A DNA stretch of 64,000 nt from Paraburkholderia sacchari (GTDB lineage: Bacteria > Pseudomonadota > Gammaproteobacteria > Burkholderiales > Burkholderiaceae), in NCBI RefSeq assembly GCF_000785435.2, contig NZ_JTDB02000006.1, forward strand, positions 186,001 to 250,000. The letters are read 5' to 3'. Positions 16,783 to 24,986 of the stretch are shown here, piece after piece. Every line of letters starts with the position of its first letter. Positions within the stretch are counted from its first letter, which is position 1. Both the position numbers and the translations under genes were made by a program. The notes under the pieces are model-generated. The model was not told the origin of the DNA. It was given only the letters and a program-made list of their open reading frames with translations, and made no database searches.

Positions 16783-18345
16783 TCAGTGTCCACCAGCGCC
16801 TGCCGCGCCCGCGCCACCACCCTTGGCCGGCCTCGTCACCCAGATCAGCGGGATGATGACGATGAAGATCACCGCCGATATCCAGAAGATGTCGTTCAAC
16901 CCCAGCATGGTGGCTTGCGCGCTGAGCGAGCTTTCGTAAAAGGCCGTGGACTTGGGAATGCCGCCGCCAAGCGTCGCCTGCAGGTGCGCAATGGCGCCGG
17001 TGAACGCCGGATTCTCCACGCTTGTCTGCTCGGCGAGCCGGGCGTGATGGAGGATCGTGCGGTCGTTCCAGGCGTCGCTCATGAGCGACGTGCCCACGGC
17101 GCCGGCGAAAATGCGTACAAAATTCGACAGACCCGCGGCCGCCGGAATCTCGTCGGGCCGCAGACCCGAGAGGATGATGCCGGTGAGCGGCGTGAAGAAC
17201 AGCGCCGTGGGAATGCCTTGCAGCAGCGTTGGCAAAATCAGCGTCCAGGCATCCACGCCAGTCGTGTAGTTCGAGCGCATGAAGAACACGGCTGCGAAGC
17301 CGGCGAACGCCAGCGTGGCAAGCACCCGCATGTCGGAGCGCGGCATGACCTTGCCCATCACGGGGGCCAGGATCACCGCGAATATTCCCAGCGGCGCGGT
17401 AACGAGCCCGGCATCCACCGCGCGGTAGCCGAGAAAGCCCTGGATCCATTGCGGCAGGATCACGAGGTTTGCAAAGAAGATTGCATACGCGACCGAAATC
17501 GCAATCGTGCCGCCGAGGAAGTTGCGTTTGGTGAAGAGCCGCAGGTTGACGATCGGCTTTTCTTCAGTCAGTTCCCAGATGAGGAAGAACACGAAGCTGA
17601 CCGCGGCGACGATGGTGAGCCCCCAGATGACAGGCGAGCTGAACCAGTCGAGATCCTTGCCCTTGTCGAGCATGATCTGCAGCGGCGCGACCCACGCGAT
17701 GAGCGAAATCAGCCCGACCTTGTCGATGGGCAGTTTGCGTGCAGGCGACTCGCGGTCGCGATAGAGCGCCCAGATAACACCGGCGGCGAAGAGGCCGACC
17801 GGCACGTTGATGTAGAAAATCCACGACCAGCTATAGCTGTCGGTGATCCAGCCGCCGAGCGCCGGGCCCGCGATCGGTCCGACGGTTGCGGTCATCGCCC
17901 ACAGCGCCAGCGCGTTCGAACTCTTTTCCTTCGGGAACGAGGCGAGCAGCAAGGCTTGCGACAGCGGCACCAGCGGCCCCGCCACCGCGCCCTGAACAAT
18001 CCGGGCCACGAGCAGCGTCAGAAGGTTCGGCGCCAGACCGCACGCTGCCGACGAGAGCACGAACAGCAGGATCGCCCAGACGAACAGCTTGACCTGCCCC
18101 ACGCGCTGCGTGAGCCACCCAGTCAGCGGAATGGATACTGCATTGGCCGCCGCGAACAGCGTGATGACCCACGTGCCTTCGTCGATCGACACGCCAAGGT
18201 TCCCGGAAAGCGTGGGGATCGCCACGTTTGCAATCGACGAATCCAGCACGTTCATAAAGGTGGCGAGCGCCACGGCGAAGGTACCGAGCGCGAACTTCGC
18301 GCCAGTCAGGGGGGCCGGCCCGCCTGGGTTGGTCGATGGATTCAT
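16783..18345 (-). CDS. emrB: DHA2-family MFS multidrug efflux pump (EmrB/QacA type)
   Basis: A 520-residue protein with fourteen predicted membrane helices. Conserved pieces are LDSSIANVAIPTLSGNLG (DHA2 motif in helix 1), GWLTQRVGQVKLFVWAI (loop 2-3) and GPALGGWITDSYSWSWIFYI (antiporter motif C region), typical of EmrB/FarB. It exports hydrophobic compounds against protons across the inner membrane together with EmrA and the NodT channel. The start at 18345 is preceded by GAGAG; another in-frame ATG lies at 18360. First gene of the operon; two operator-like palindromes lie upstream. Confidence 0.93.
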   Translation of the reverse strand: MNPSTNPGGPAPLTGAKFALGTFAVALATFMNVLDSSIANVAIPTLSGNLGVSIDEGTWVITLFAAANAVSIPLTGWLTQRVGQVKLFVWAILLFVLSSAACGLAPNLLTLLVARIVQGAVAGPLVPLSQALLLASFPKEKSSNALALWAMTATVGPIAGPALGGWITDSYSWSWIFYINVPVGLFAAGVIWALYRDRESPARKLPIDKVGLISLIAWVAPLQIMLDKGKDLDWFSSPVIWGLTIVAAVSFVFFLIWELTEEKPIVNLRLFTKRNFLGGTIAISVAYAIFFANLVILPQWIQGFLGYRAVDAGLVTAPLGIFAVILAPVMGKVMPRSDMRVLATLAFAGFAAVFFMRSNYTTGVDAWTLILPTLLQGIPTALFFTPLTGIILSGLRPDEIPAAAGLSNFVRIFAGAVGTSLMSDAWNDRTILHHARLAEQTSVENPAFTGAIAHLQATLGGGIPKSTAFYESSLSAQATMLGLNDIFWISAVIFIVIIPLIWVTRPAKGGGAGAAGAGGH

Positions 18346-18392
18346 GTTGTGTTCTCTCATCTGGATGCAAATGTCCTGTCAAGCGCGGACCG

Positions 18393-18412
18393 TTATCTGA
18401 CATGTCTGATAA
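18393..18412 (-). promoter_or_regulatory. Second operator-like palindrome upstream of emrB
   Basis: The twenty bases TTATCTGACATGTCTGATAA form an imperfect palindrome with TATCTG-N6-CTGATA geometry, about 50 bases before emrB. On the minus strand TTGCCC and GATAAC flank it with 17-base spacing, so it may be a second, weaker regulated promoter. Confidence 0.55.
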
Positions 18413-18547
18413 TTGGGCAAAAAAAGGCCCTGGCCATTGAGTCATCTCGAGAGCAGCGTGCTCAACGCGATCACAGACTTCTGCGTCCGCTCGAAATCTT
18501 CATTGACGGGAGCGTCCGTTGATCGACCTCCCACATATCTGACACAG

Positions 18548-18576
18548 ACTATATCTGACATTGCAGATGTACGCAA
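18548..18576 (-). promoter_or_regulatory. emrB promoter with MarR-type operator in the spacer
   Basis: Minus strand: TTGCGT (18576-18571), 17 bases, TATAGT (18553-18548). The spacer holds an ACATCTG-N6-CAGATAT inverted repeat (one mismatch), placed as in the marR promoter. A further ATATCTGACA copy lies 16 bases away at 18535-18544. The leader to emrB would be about 200 bases. Confidence 0.65.
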
Positions 18577-18661
18577 GAAGGTTCGCGAGGTCGCATGAGA
18601 GGAACCGGCGCCTCGATCCAGCGCCGCAGCGGCCTCTGCGCTCAACGATATCTACTCACGC

Positions 18662-18799
18662 GTGTCCGCGTGGCCGGGCGTGACAATCGAGTTCGCGCCT
18701 GAAAACCTCGGTCCGGGGCCGAAACGCCACACCATGGTGTATGAACCAGGCGCGATCAGGCTCGAATTGGACCACGATCCGCGCACGCAAACCCCCTGA
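18662..18799 (+). CDS. Short hypothetical protein or gene end (45 aa)
   Basis: The plus frame is protein-like: VSAWPGVTIEFAPENLGPGP, then KRHTMVYEPGAIRLELDHD. It runs from a GTG at 18662 to a stop at 18799 and is followed by a good hairpin terminator, which suggests a real transcript end. No ATG lies in frame after the preceding stop at 18597, so this may be the 3' remnant of a longer gene. I recognise no family with confidence. Confidence 0.4.
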   Translation: MSAWPGVTIEFAPENLGPGPKRHTMVYEPGAIRLELDHDPRTQTP

Positions 18800-18812
18800 G
18801 CTTCCCGGCAAA

Positions 18813-18841
18813 CCGCGTGCGGGCGCGCACGCGGTCTTTTT
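18813..18841 (+). terminator. Intrinsic terminator
   Basis: CCGCGTGC (18813-18820) pairs perfectly with GCACGCGG (18827-18834) around a six-base loop, followed by TCTTTTT. It closes the small plus-strand frame just upstream. Confidence 0.75.
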
Positions 18842-19020
18842 CGCCTCAAATTAATCAGTCATCCGAAATTTTAACAATCTTCAGCGCGCGTACGTGAATC
18901 CTATTTGTTCCTGCGACGCACAACTGTTTGTCCGCATCCTGTATTCAAAACGGGGGCGCCGCTGCGTAAATTGGTTGACATCGGAGCAGCAAGCCCGATC
19001 AAACGCCGTCCAACCTACTT

Positions 19021-19035
19021 CGAGGTTCATATGAG
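19021..19035 (+). promoter_or_regulatory. Orphaned ribosome site and start of the SDR gene (left side of IS insertion)
   Basis: CGAGGTTCATATGAG: a GAGG five bases before ATGAG. The same TATGAG reappears right of the IS at 20297-20302, where it begins the SDR gene (ATGAGTCAA). This is the original start of the dehydrogenase gene, cut off by the insertion. The roughly 190 bases to the left (18842-19020) should be its native promoter region; TTGACA at 18975 may be a -35 element but no good -10 follows. Confidence 0.7.
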
Positions 19036-20296
19036 GGGACCTCGAATAACCTGAGGTTTTCATCGAATTCCTCCGCGACAGCATGATTGCGACGGAGTTT
19101 TTGTCGAGACCATCGCCGCTTTCTTCGCAGCTTCGCCCGTTTCTTCGCTTCGCATCGCCTCGGGCACCGGCGATGCGCCCCCTATGGGCGTCAGAAAGCC
19201 TCGATTCTGGCATTCCTGAAATACATCAGCCGCTTCAGGTTGTAGCTGGCCGCCATCATCGTCATTGCAAAGCTGGCACGAGCCTGGCCGACTGTGCGGA
19301 CCAGCTTTCCACCCATCTGCTCGATTGCAGCAAAAACATGCTCGACCCGGGCACGCGTCTTGGCGATGCGCTGGTTGCGTCGCTGCTGGCAGGCGGACAG
19401 CGCCTTGTTGCGTTTTCCCTTTCTCTGGATCTGGTTCCGGAAACCCTTTTCCTTTAGCCATGCCTCACGCGCTTCGGACGGGTAACCCTTGTCGGCATAC
19501 ACATCCCGGCTCGTGTTGCACGGATCGATGACCTTCTCGAAGTGCTGACTATCGTGGGTACTGGCCGTGTCGGTCTCGATCTGGCGAATGAACTTGTACT
19601 TGCTGTCAACGTTGATCGACAGCTTGTAGCCGAAGTGGCTCTTGCCGTGCTTCTTCGTCCAGCTCGCATCCAGATCCTTCTGGCGCCGCTTCGCGGGCTT
19701 CCAGTCGGCGGGCATCGCGTGCTGGTCGATCAACTCCTTTTCCTCCCGGTTGTTGTGCTGCTTCGGCGCAGGTACCAACGTCGCGTCGATGATCTGCCCG
19801 CCACGCGCGATGAAGCCCTTGCCGAGTAGCTGCTCCGACACGCCATCAAACAGCGCCTTCGCCCCCGCCTCGCCGATCCGGTTCTCGAAGGACCACACCG
19901 TCGTGCGGTCCGGGATATAGGTCGCATTGCTCAAACCGCAGAACCGCTTGTAGCTCATACGATCGAGCAGCTGGTACTCCATCTGTTCATCCGAGAGGTT
20001 ATATAGCCGCTTCAACACGAGGATGCGTATCATGGTCTCAGTCGGGTACGGCGGACGGCCGCCCTGCGGACTCACCGGTCGCGGTGCAATCGTATCGACC
20101 GCGGCTGCCAGCGCCGCGAAGTCGATGTGCGACTCGATCTCGCTCAGCGGATCGCCCAGTGCATCGATTTTCTTGCGGTGATGCTCGTCGGCGAACAGGT
20201 CAGTTTTGATGGCGCTACGCTTTTTCATCAACATCCTCTGTTGATCTGCTTAGGATTCCGCAATCTTACCAGGCATGCAGGTTTTTCGAGGCGCCC
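19036..20296. mobile_element. IS5-family insertion sequence, about 1.26 kb, apparently intact
   Basis: The element carries one transposase gene and is bounded by imperfect inverted repeats. The left end reads GGGACCTCGAATAACCTG and the right end, reversed, GGGCGCCTCGAAAAACCTG. A six-base direct repeat TATGAG flanks it (19030-19035 and 20297-20302), consistent with target duplication, though IS5 members more often duplicate 2-4 bases, so the exact boundary may differ by one or two bases. The clear duplication suggests a fairly recent insertion. It lies exactly at the start codon of the downstream SDR gene. Confidence 0.85.
19191..20228 (-). CDS. IS5-family DDE transposase
   Basis: A 345-residue IS5-type transposase. 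The N-terminal DUF772-like domain includes GRPPYPTETMIRILVLKRLY and YQLLDRMSYKRFCGL. The catalytic domain contains the first Asp in IIDATLVPAP, the second in DKGYPSEA and the Glu in RARVEHVFAAIEQ (the Y1R-K/E region). All catalytic residues are present, so it should be active. The ATG at 20228 has AGAGG six bases upstream; the ATG at 20234 is too close to it. It reads opposite to the flanking SDR gene. Confidence 0.93.
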   Translation of the reverse strand: MKKRSAIKTDLFADEHHRKKIDALGDPLSEIESHIDFAALAAAVDTIAPRPVSPQGGRPPYPTETMIRILVLKRLYNLSDEQMEYQLLDRMSYKRFCGLSNATYIPDRTTVWSFENRIGEAGAKALFDGVSEQLLGKGFIARGGQIIDATLVPAPKQHNNREEKELIDQHAMPADWKPAKRRQKDLDASWTKKHGKSHFGYKLSINVDSKYKFIRQIETDTASTHDSQHFEKVIDPCNTSRDVYADKGYPSEAREAWLKEKGFRNQIQRKGKRNKALSACQQRRNQRIAKTRARVEHVFAAIEQMGGKLVRTVGQARASFAMTMMAASYNLKRLMYFRNARIEAF

Positions 20297-20297
20297 T

Positions 20298-21008
20298 ATG
20301 AGTCAATCCCCCAAAGTCGTCGTGGTCACGGGCGCATCGCAAGGCATCGGCGCCGAAACGGTCAAGGCATTGCGCGCGCTCGGCCACAACGTGGTCGCGA
20401 CGTCGCGCAGCATTAAACAGACTGACGATAGCAATCTCCTTGCCGTGGCTGGCGACATCGCCGATCCGACCACAGCGCAACGCGTCATCGAAACGGCCGT
20501 TTCGCGCTATGGCCGCGTCGACACGCTCATCAACAACGCGGGCATTTTCGTGGCGAAGCCGTTCACGGAATACACCGCGCAAGACTACGCCACGATCACC
20601 GGCATCAACCTCGGCGGTTTCTTCTACATCACGCAACTCGCGATATCGGAGATGGAAAAGCACGAAAGCGGCCACGTCCTCAATATCACGACCACCCTCG
20701 TCGACCACGCGATCGACGGCGTGCCGTCGGTGCTGGCCTCCCTGACCAAGGGCGGCCTCGCCGCGGCAACGCGCTCGCTGGCTATCGAGTATGCAAAGCG
20801 CGGCATTCGCGCAAACGCGGTGTCGCCCGGCATCATCAAGTCGCCGATGCACGCACCCGAAACGCACGCGGCACTTGGCGCGCTGCACCCGATGGATCAT
20901 ATGGGCGAGATGAGCGACATCGTGAACGCCATCCTTTATCTCGACTCGGCGCCGTTCGTGACGGGCGAAATCCTGCACGTCGACGGCGGTCAAGTCGCGG
21001 GCCACTAA
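20298..21008 (+). CDS. SDR-family oxidoreductase with altered catalytic tyrosine position
   Basis: A 236-residue Rossmann-fold protein. Cofactor motif TGASQGIG (residues 11-18) and NNAG (about 82) are intact, and the C-terminal PGIIKSP and VDGGQ are typical. The active-site segment reads VLASLTKGG: the Lys remains, but the Tyr four residues before it is Ala, and the usual catalytic Ser lies in ITTTL instead. It therefore may not be a standard SDR dehydrogenase. The start codon comes from the target duplication of the IS; the IS right end offers CGAGG six bases upstream as a replacement ribosome site. A tautomerase gene follows. Confidence 0.85.
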   Translation: MSQSPKVVVVTGASQGIGAETVKALRALGHNVVATSRSIKQTDDSNLLAVAGDIADPTTAQRVIETAVSRYGRVDTLINNAGIFVAKPFTEYTAQDYATITGINLGGFFYITQLAISEMEKHESGHVLNITTTLVDHAIDGVPSVLASLTKGGLAAATRSLAIEYAKRGIRANAVSPGIIKSPMHAPETHAALGALHPMDHMGEMSDIVNAILYLDSAPFVTGEILHVDGGQVAGH

Positions 21009-21089
21009 AGCTGGACTGCCCCCCACTGAGCCGATAGGGAGCGCCGGCCAACGGCGCTCCTTCCAACGATCACCATCAAGGAAAGCGAA

Positions 21090-21323
21090 ATGCCGATCGT
21101 CACCATTCAGGTTACGCGCGAGGGCACAAAGCCCGGCGCAGATTGCGTCACGTCTGACGAAAAAGCCCAGCTCATCAAAGGCGTGAGCCAGCTACTGCTC
21201 GACGTGTTGAACAAACCGCTGGAAGCGACGTTCGTTGTCATCGAAGAAGTGCCAACGGAAAATTGGGGATGGGGCGGCCTGCCTACCGATGTTTATCGGA
21301 GACAGAAGGGATTCATCAAGTAA
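21090..21323 (+). CDS. 4-oxalocrotonate tautomerase family protein
   Basis: A 77-residue tautomerase-fold protein with Pro directly after the initiator Met ([12 protein letters not shown]), the catalytic base of the family once Met is removed. Conserved [19 protein letters not shown] and [15 protein letters not shown] follow. AAGGAAAG upstream supports the start. It follows the SDR gene by about 80 bases and is probably cotranscribed. The last dozen codons lie next to a rearranged IS region, so the C-terminus may not be native. Confidence 0.85.
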   Translation: MPIVTIQVTREGTKPGADCVTSDEKAQLIKGVSQLLLDVLNKPLEATFVVIEEVPTENWGWGGLPTDVYRRQKGFIK

Positions 21324-21460
21324 GTGCGCGCGGCCCGCTCGAAAGGGCTCTGATGTGATGGACGACTAAAGTGGAAAAGTCGCTGCAACACATGCATGGC
21401 CAGGTCCAATCCAACGGTCGCTATGATCATGATGAACGCTCCTTTGCCGTGGACGTCACG

Positions 21461-21931
21461 AGCGGAGCGCTTGGGCGGCTCGGCGACTTTCAGCGTCTTA
21501 AGACGCGGCGTGACATCGACGCCGAGGTCTTCGGGCCTGATCGTTTCCAGCGGCTTTTTCTTCGCCTTCATGATATTCGGCAACGTCACGTAGCGCGGCT
21601 CGTTCAGGCGTAGATCAGTTGTGACCACGGCGGGAAGCGTCAGCGACAGCGTTTCAGCTCCGCCGTCCACTTCGCGCGACACGGTCGCCTTCCCCTCAGC
21701 CACAACGACCTTCGAAGCGAACGTCACTTGGGGAAGGCTAGCCAAAGCGGCGAGCATCTGCCCGGTCTGGTTCGAGTCGTCGTCGATGGCCTGCTTGCCC
21801 AGCAATACCAACGAAGGCTGTTCCTTGTCGACCAGCGCCTTGAGCAGTTTGGCAACGGCCAGAGGCTGCAGGTCTTCGGATGATTCGATCAACACAGCAC
21901 GATCCGCGCCTATCGCCAACGCCGTACGCAT
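21461..21931 (-). pseudogene. etfB: Electron-transfer flavoprotein beta-subunit fragment fused to a transposase
   Basis: From residue 109 of the minus frame the sequence switches abruptly from transposase to the C-terminal two thirds of Etf[60 protein letters not shown] and [20 protein letters not shown]. The adenine/AMP-binding [11 protein letters not shown] loop is present. The first 85 or so residues of EtfB and its extreme C-terminus are missing, and no etfA follows. The downstream end joins a short IS110-like start ([11 protein letters not shown] at 21430). The fragment cannot be functional; an intact etfBA must be elsewhere. Confidence 0.88.
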
Positions 21932-23086
21932 CGGCGTGCAGTCCCCTTTTAGCGAACATTGCTGGCAATTAGAACTCCAATACTTACTGAGTTTCAGGCC
22001 GCGCTCAACGGTCGAGAATCGCCAGATGAGCCGCTCGCCTGCCGGGCACCGATATTCGTTCGTCTTTGCGTCATAAATGAAGTCTTCCTTGCCGAAGCGG
22101 CCATGAGCCGTAGCGCTCGATGTCACCGTCTTTGGAACGAACACGGTTATCCCAGCCTCATGACAGGCGAGTATCTCTTCGCTCTTGTAGTAGCCGCGAT
22201 CCGCAACTGCGGTGAGCTTGTCAACACCCATCTCTGTACGGGCAAGCTTCGCCATCGACGTTCACTGATCACGATCGATGCCGTCGTTAGTAACTGCGTG
22301 CGCGACGATCAGATGGTGCTTCGTGTCAACCGCCGTCTGGACGTTGTAGCCGACGACTCCAGTTCCTCGCGTCTTCATCGAACGGGCATCCGGATCCGTG
22401 AGCGATATTTGTCCGTCGGGTGCTGCTTTGAGTTGAACCTCGATCTCCTTCAGGCTGCGCGTCTGCTCTTTCAAGGCCGCGATCTTCTCCTGCAGTCGCT
22501 CTGTCCTCGCCTTCGCGATCGCAGGCTCCTGACGATCCGCTGTGTCCAGCGCCTCGAGATAGCGAGCGATACTTGATTCGATGTCGCGCATCCGTCGTTC
22601 GAGCTTGGCGCTCGTGAAGTTGCGGTCGCGATGGTTCACCGCCTTGAACTTGCTGCCGTCGATCGCAACAATCGCTTCTGCAAAGAGGTTCAGACGCTGG
22701 CACAGCATCACGAACTGACGACAGACGCTGCGGATCGCCTTGCCGTTGTCTTTACGGAACCGGGCGATGGTCTTGAAGTCCGGCGCCAGGCGGCCCGTGA
22801 ACCACATCAGTTCAACATTGCGCTGGGCCTCGCGTTCAAGACGACGGCTGGATTGAATGAGGTTCAGGTAACCGTAGATGTAGATCTTGAGCATCACCGC
22901 GGGATGAGACGAAGGCCGCCCGGTCGGCGCTGGCTCGACACCTTCAAACCCGAGCTTCTGAAGATCGAGCTCATCCACAAAGACGTCCACCACGCGCACA
23001 GGATTGGTATCCGTCACGTAGTCATCAAGCGCTTCGGGAAGGAGAAAGCTTTGTGTACGACTGTCGCCTTGAATGAACCGCTTCAT
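21932..23086 (-). pseudogene. IS1182-family transposase, interrupted and 3'-truncated
   Basis: The gene begins MKRFIQGDSRTQSFLLPEAL (start 23086, GAAGG upstream) and shows the IS1182 hallmarks GRPSSHPAVMLKIYIYGYLN, IVAIDGSKFKAVN and GVVGYNVQTAVDTKHHLIVA. An in-frame TGA at 22264-22262 replaces a residue expected to be Leu (DRDQ, stop, TSMAKLAR), and the same frame continues as [10 protein letters not shown] to the zinc-ribbon-like CPAGERL...[10 protein letters not shown]. There it is cut at about 21932 and fused in frame to an etfB fragment. Both the nonsense codon and the truncation make it inactive. Terminal repeats were not found. Confidence 0.85.
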
Positions 23087-23221
23087 CCTTCGCTGTCGGA
23101 TGAAGAATCTTGGCGCTTCAAAAAGGCGCTTTTGACACAATCTGGGCCGATCCCCGTCTTGCCTCTGCACCGAGTAATTCAACCGCCAGTTCTCGTACGG
23201 CTTCGCGTTTGCTAATGGTCG

Positions 23222-23449
23222 TCACAACCGGCAATGCAAGGAAAATATTTCGAGAGCCCGGAGTGCGATGTTAAACGCGCATTGAATTGCTGCTTCGGCA
23301 CTATCACGAATGCAGCGTCCGATGCGTCTCGCTCTGTTTTTTATTGTCCCGATATACGGTTGCAGGCGCAAAAGCTGCAACGCCGCCTCGCTCTCCAAGG
23401 TTGCCGTGCCGGAAAACCCGACATAGGCTATCTGCATACCGATGCCCAT
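23222..23449 (-). CDS. Small HPF/RaiA-like protein, possibly shortened (75 aa)
   Basis: The ATG at 23449 has GGAG about seven bases upstream. The product starts MGIGMQIAYVGFSGTATLES and ends DSAEAAIQCAFNIALRALEI plus a short tail. The N-terminal strand-helix and the C-terminal helix resemble short ribosome-hibernation-factor-like proteins common in Burkholderiales (about 100 residues), but the middle strands are missing. It may be a deleted relic. The assignment is tentative. Confidence 0.4.
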   Translation of the reverse strand: MGIGMQIAYVGFSGTATLESEAALQLLRLQPYIGTIKNRARRIGRCIRDSAEAAIQCAFNIALRALEIFSLHCRL

Positions 23450-24012
23450 AACAGAACTCCATCGCCAATGCGGAAACAGAACTCGGAGAAACGTAGCCAC
23501 TGGCGAAATGGTCGCGTGTCCGCGTACGAACCGTTTGATGTCAATCAGCTTTCCGCGGTATCTGCCTGGGATTTTGGCGTCGTGAAGTCGCGCGCTGCGG
23601 GGCAGCGTAGTCGTCACCTTTCCGCACATGCACCGGGTGCCCCGGGCCGCGGATCCAGGGCGCAAGAATTCGAGTTCGCTGAGTGGATGGCTGCTTGGTG
23701 TTTGTCAGGCGACGCCTGAACGTCATCGGATTCGGTCCGTCGACTGACTCTTGATGGCCGACTCTACTCATTCACATAGAAGCCCGAAGGCTGCCTTCGA
23801 TGATTTCAACGTCCGGTCTGTGGAGACTCGTCGAACTGGTGTGCTCGGCCTGTTTCCGCCATTCGCGATCATGACCAGACAGTCACTCGAGCGGCTGCTC
23901 AGCGGATACAGGCCCCACATCCTCGGACCAGATCGGAACACCCATCGATCATAGTAGTTCGTGAAGGGTGCCGAGCGGCGCCAACAGCTGCAAGTTGCAT
24001 TTGCACCAAACG
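23450..24012. other. Intergenic stretch beside the IS cluster
   Basis: About 560 bases with short open frames on both strands but no recognisable product, terminator or repeat. It is likely rearranged DNA bordering the mobile-element zone. Confidence 0.45.
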
Positions 24013-24591
24013 CTATTGACCACTCGCTCGTGCGTAGCTGCCCGGCATAGAGTTACCCACCTTGACCGCATAATCGCCGATCTTGCCCGCCAGTTTCTCC
24101 GACAGCGAAAAGCCGGCCAGCACCCCCACCGCACCGCCCAGCTTATAAGGCGCTCCGCCCGATACCGACCGGTAGTCGGCCAGCCCGTCCACCACGCCGT
24201 TCTGCCCCCACGCGACGATGTACGGGTTCGACGGAAGCACGGGATGCCCGCCCTGTGCCTGGCCGGACTGCAACCGTCCGAGCATCTGATCGAAGAGTTT
24301 TTTCGCGGCGTATAGCGTGGGCGCCGCACGACACGTCGGATCGCCAGTCACCCCTGCAAGGAAGCGAATGTACATGTAATGCTCGGCTGCCGCGGCGTCG
24401 TAGTCTTCGTCGTAGCGGTGCTGACTGTCTCCCCGGATCGTTTGCTTCAGCACCATCCAGGCAATGCGGTTGACCTCGACAATCGACGGGGAGCGCTCGC
24501 CATCCTGCCAAAGCAGGTAGCGCGCGGCATCCTGCGACCAGCCGATGAATTGATCGACGCGCGTGTCGTCGAGCTTCGTGAGATTTCCCAT
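24013..24591 (-). CDS. Hypothetical protein (192 aa)
   Basis: The start at 24591 has AGGGGGG seven bases upstream. The product starts MGNLTKLDDTRVDQFIGWSQ and is mostly alpha-helical to residue 100 (RYDEDYDAAAAEHYMYIRFL), then Gly/Pro-richer, ending in a possible short amphipathic stretch (KLGGAVGVLAGFSLSEKLAG). It lacks a signal peptide and I recognise no family. Codon use matches the genome. It is divergent from the DUF2760/Hsp70 operon across about 395 bases. Confidence 0.65.
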   Translation of the reverse strand: MGNLTKLDDTRVDQFIGWSQDAARYLLWQDGERSPSIVEVNRIAWMVLKQTIRGDSQHRYDEDYDAAAAEHYMYIRFLAGVTGDPTCRAAPTLYAAKKLFDQMLGRLQSGQAQGGHPVLPSNPYIVAWGQNGVVDGLADYRSVSGGAPYKLGGAVGVLAGFSLSEKLAGKIGDYAVKVGNSMPGSYARASGQ

Positions 24592-24986
24592 GTCGTGCCC
24601 CCCTGAACCGGCGCTCGCGATACACCATCGTGCCAGCACACGTCATTGCATGATTGTTACCGGTAGACCCAACGTCAAGGCGATATCGGCCTTCCGGGTA
24701 GGCCGCCGAACGCTCGCCAGCAGGCGAAAATGCGCTGCCGAAGGCCTCCAAACCCGCCAATTCCCTCCCCCGAACAGCCAAAATACCCGTCTCGCGCTCG
24801 CGACAAGGCAAAATACGGGTTTTGAGCCCGCGCCGGGCTCATGTTTTTCCCGCCGGCTGCCGCCTGTGGGGCCTGAACAGCCCCCGCCGTCACACGATGG
24901 ACGTCCCGGCGACGTACCGTGAACGCTTCGACGCGAAACCGGCCGGACCGCTCGCCCAGACCGGCGAGCCCACTGGAGTTGTTTTG
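24592..24986. other. Divergent intergenic region before the Hsp70 operon
   Basis: About 395 bases. It contains ACCCGT and ACGGGT arms around 24787 and 24819, flanked by the repeated words CAAAATAC and GGCAAAATAC, which could form a hairpin followed by TTTT. No clear sigma70 or sigma32 promoter was found. The open frame upstream of 24987 has no protein-like features. Confidence 0.4.

Noticed and set aside
18412-18432. Short T-run hairpin (GGCCAGGGCC then T) in the emrB leader as an attenuator
   Set aside because: The palindrome allows only a four-base stem with a two-base loop, too weak to call a terminator.
16690-18522. A 610-codon plus-strand frame opposite emrB
   Set aside because: Extremely charged, repetitive Arg/Glu/His sequence, the mirror image of a membrane protein gene; no homology.
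20127-20297. Possible IS-SDR fusion protein
   Set aside because: The frame is open through the IS end, but the upstream part is antisense to the transposase; the restored ATG with CGAGG is the better start.
24822-24986. Extended start of the DUF2760 protein
   Set aside because: The extension lacks protein-like composition, and GGAG precedes the ATG at 24987.
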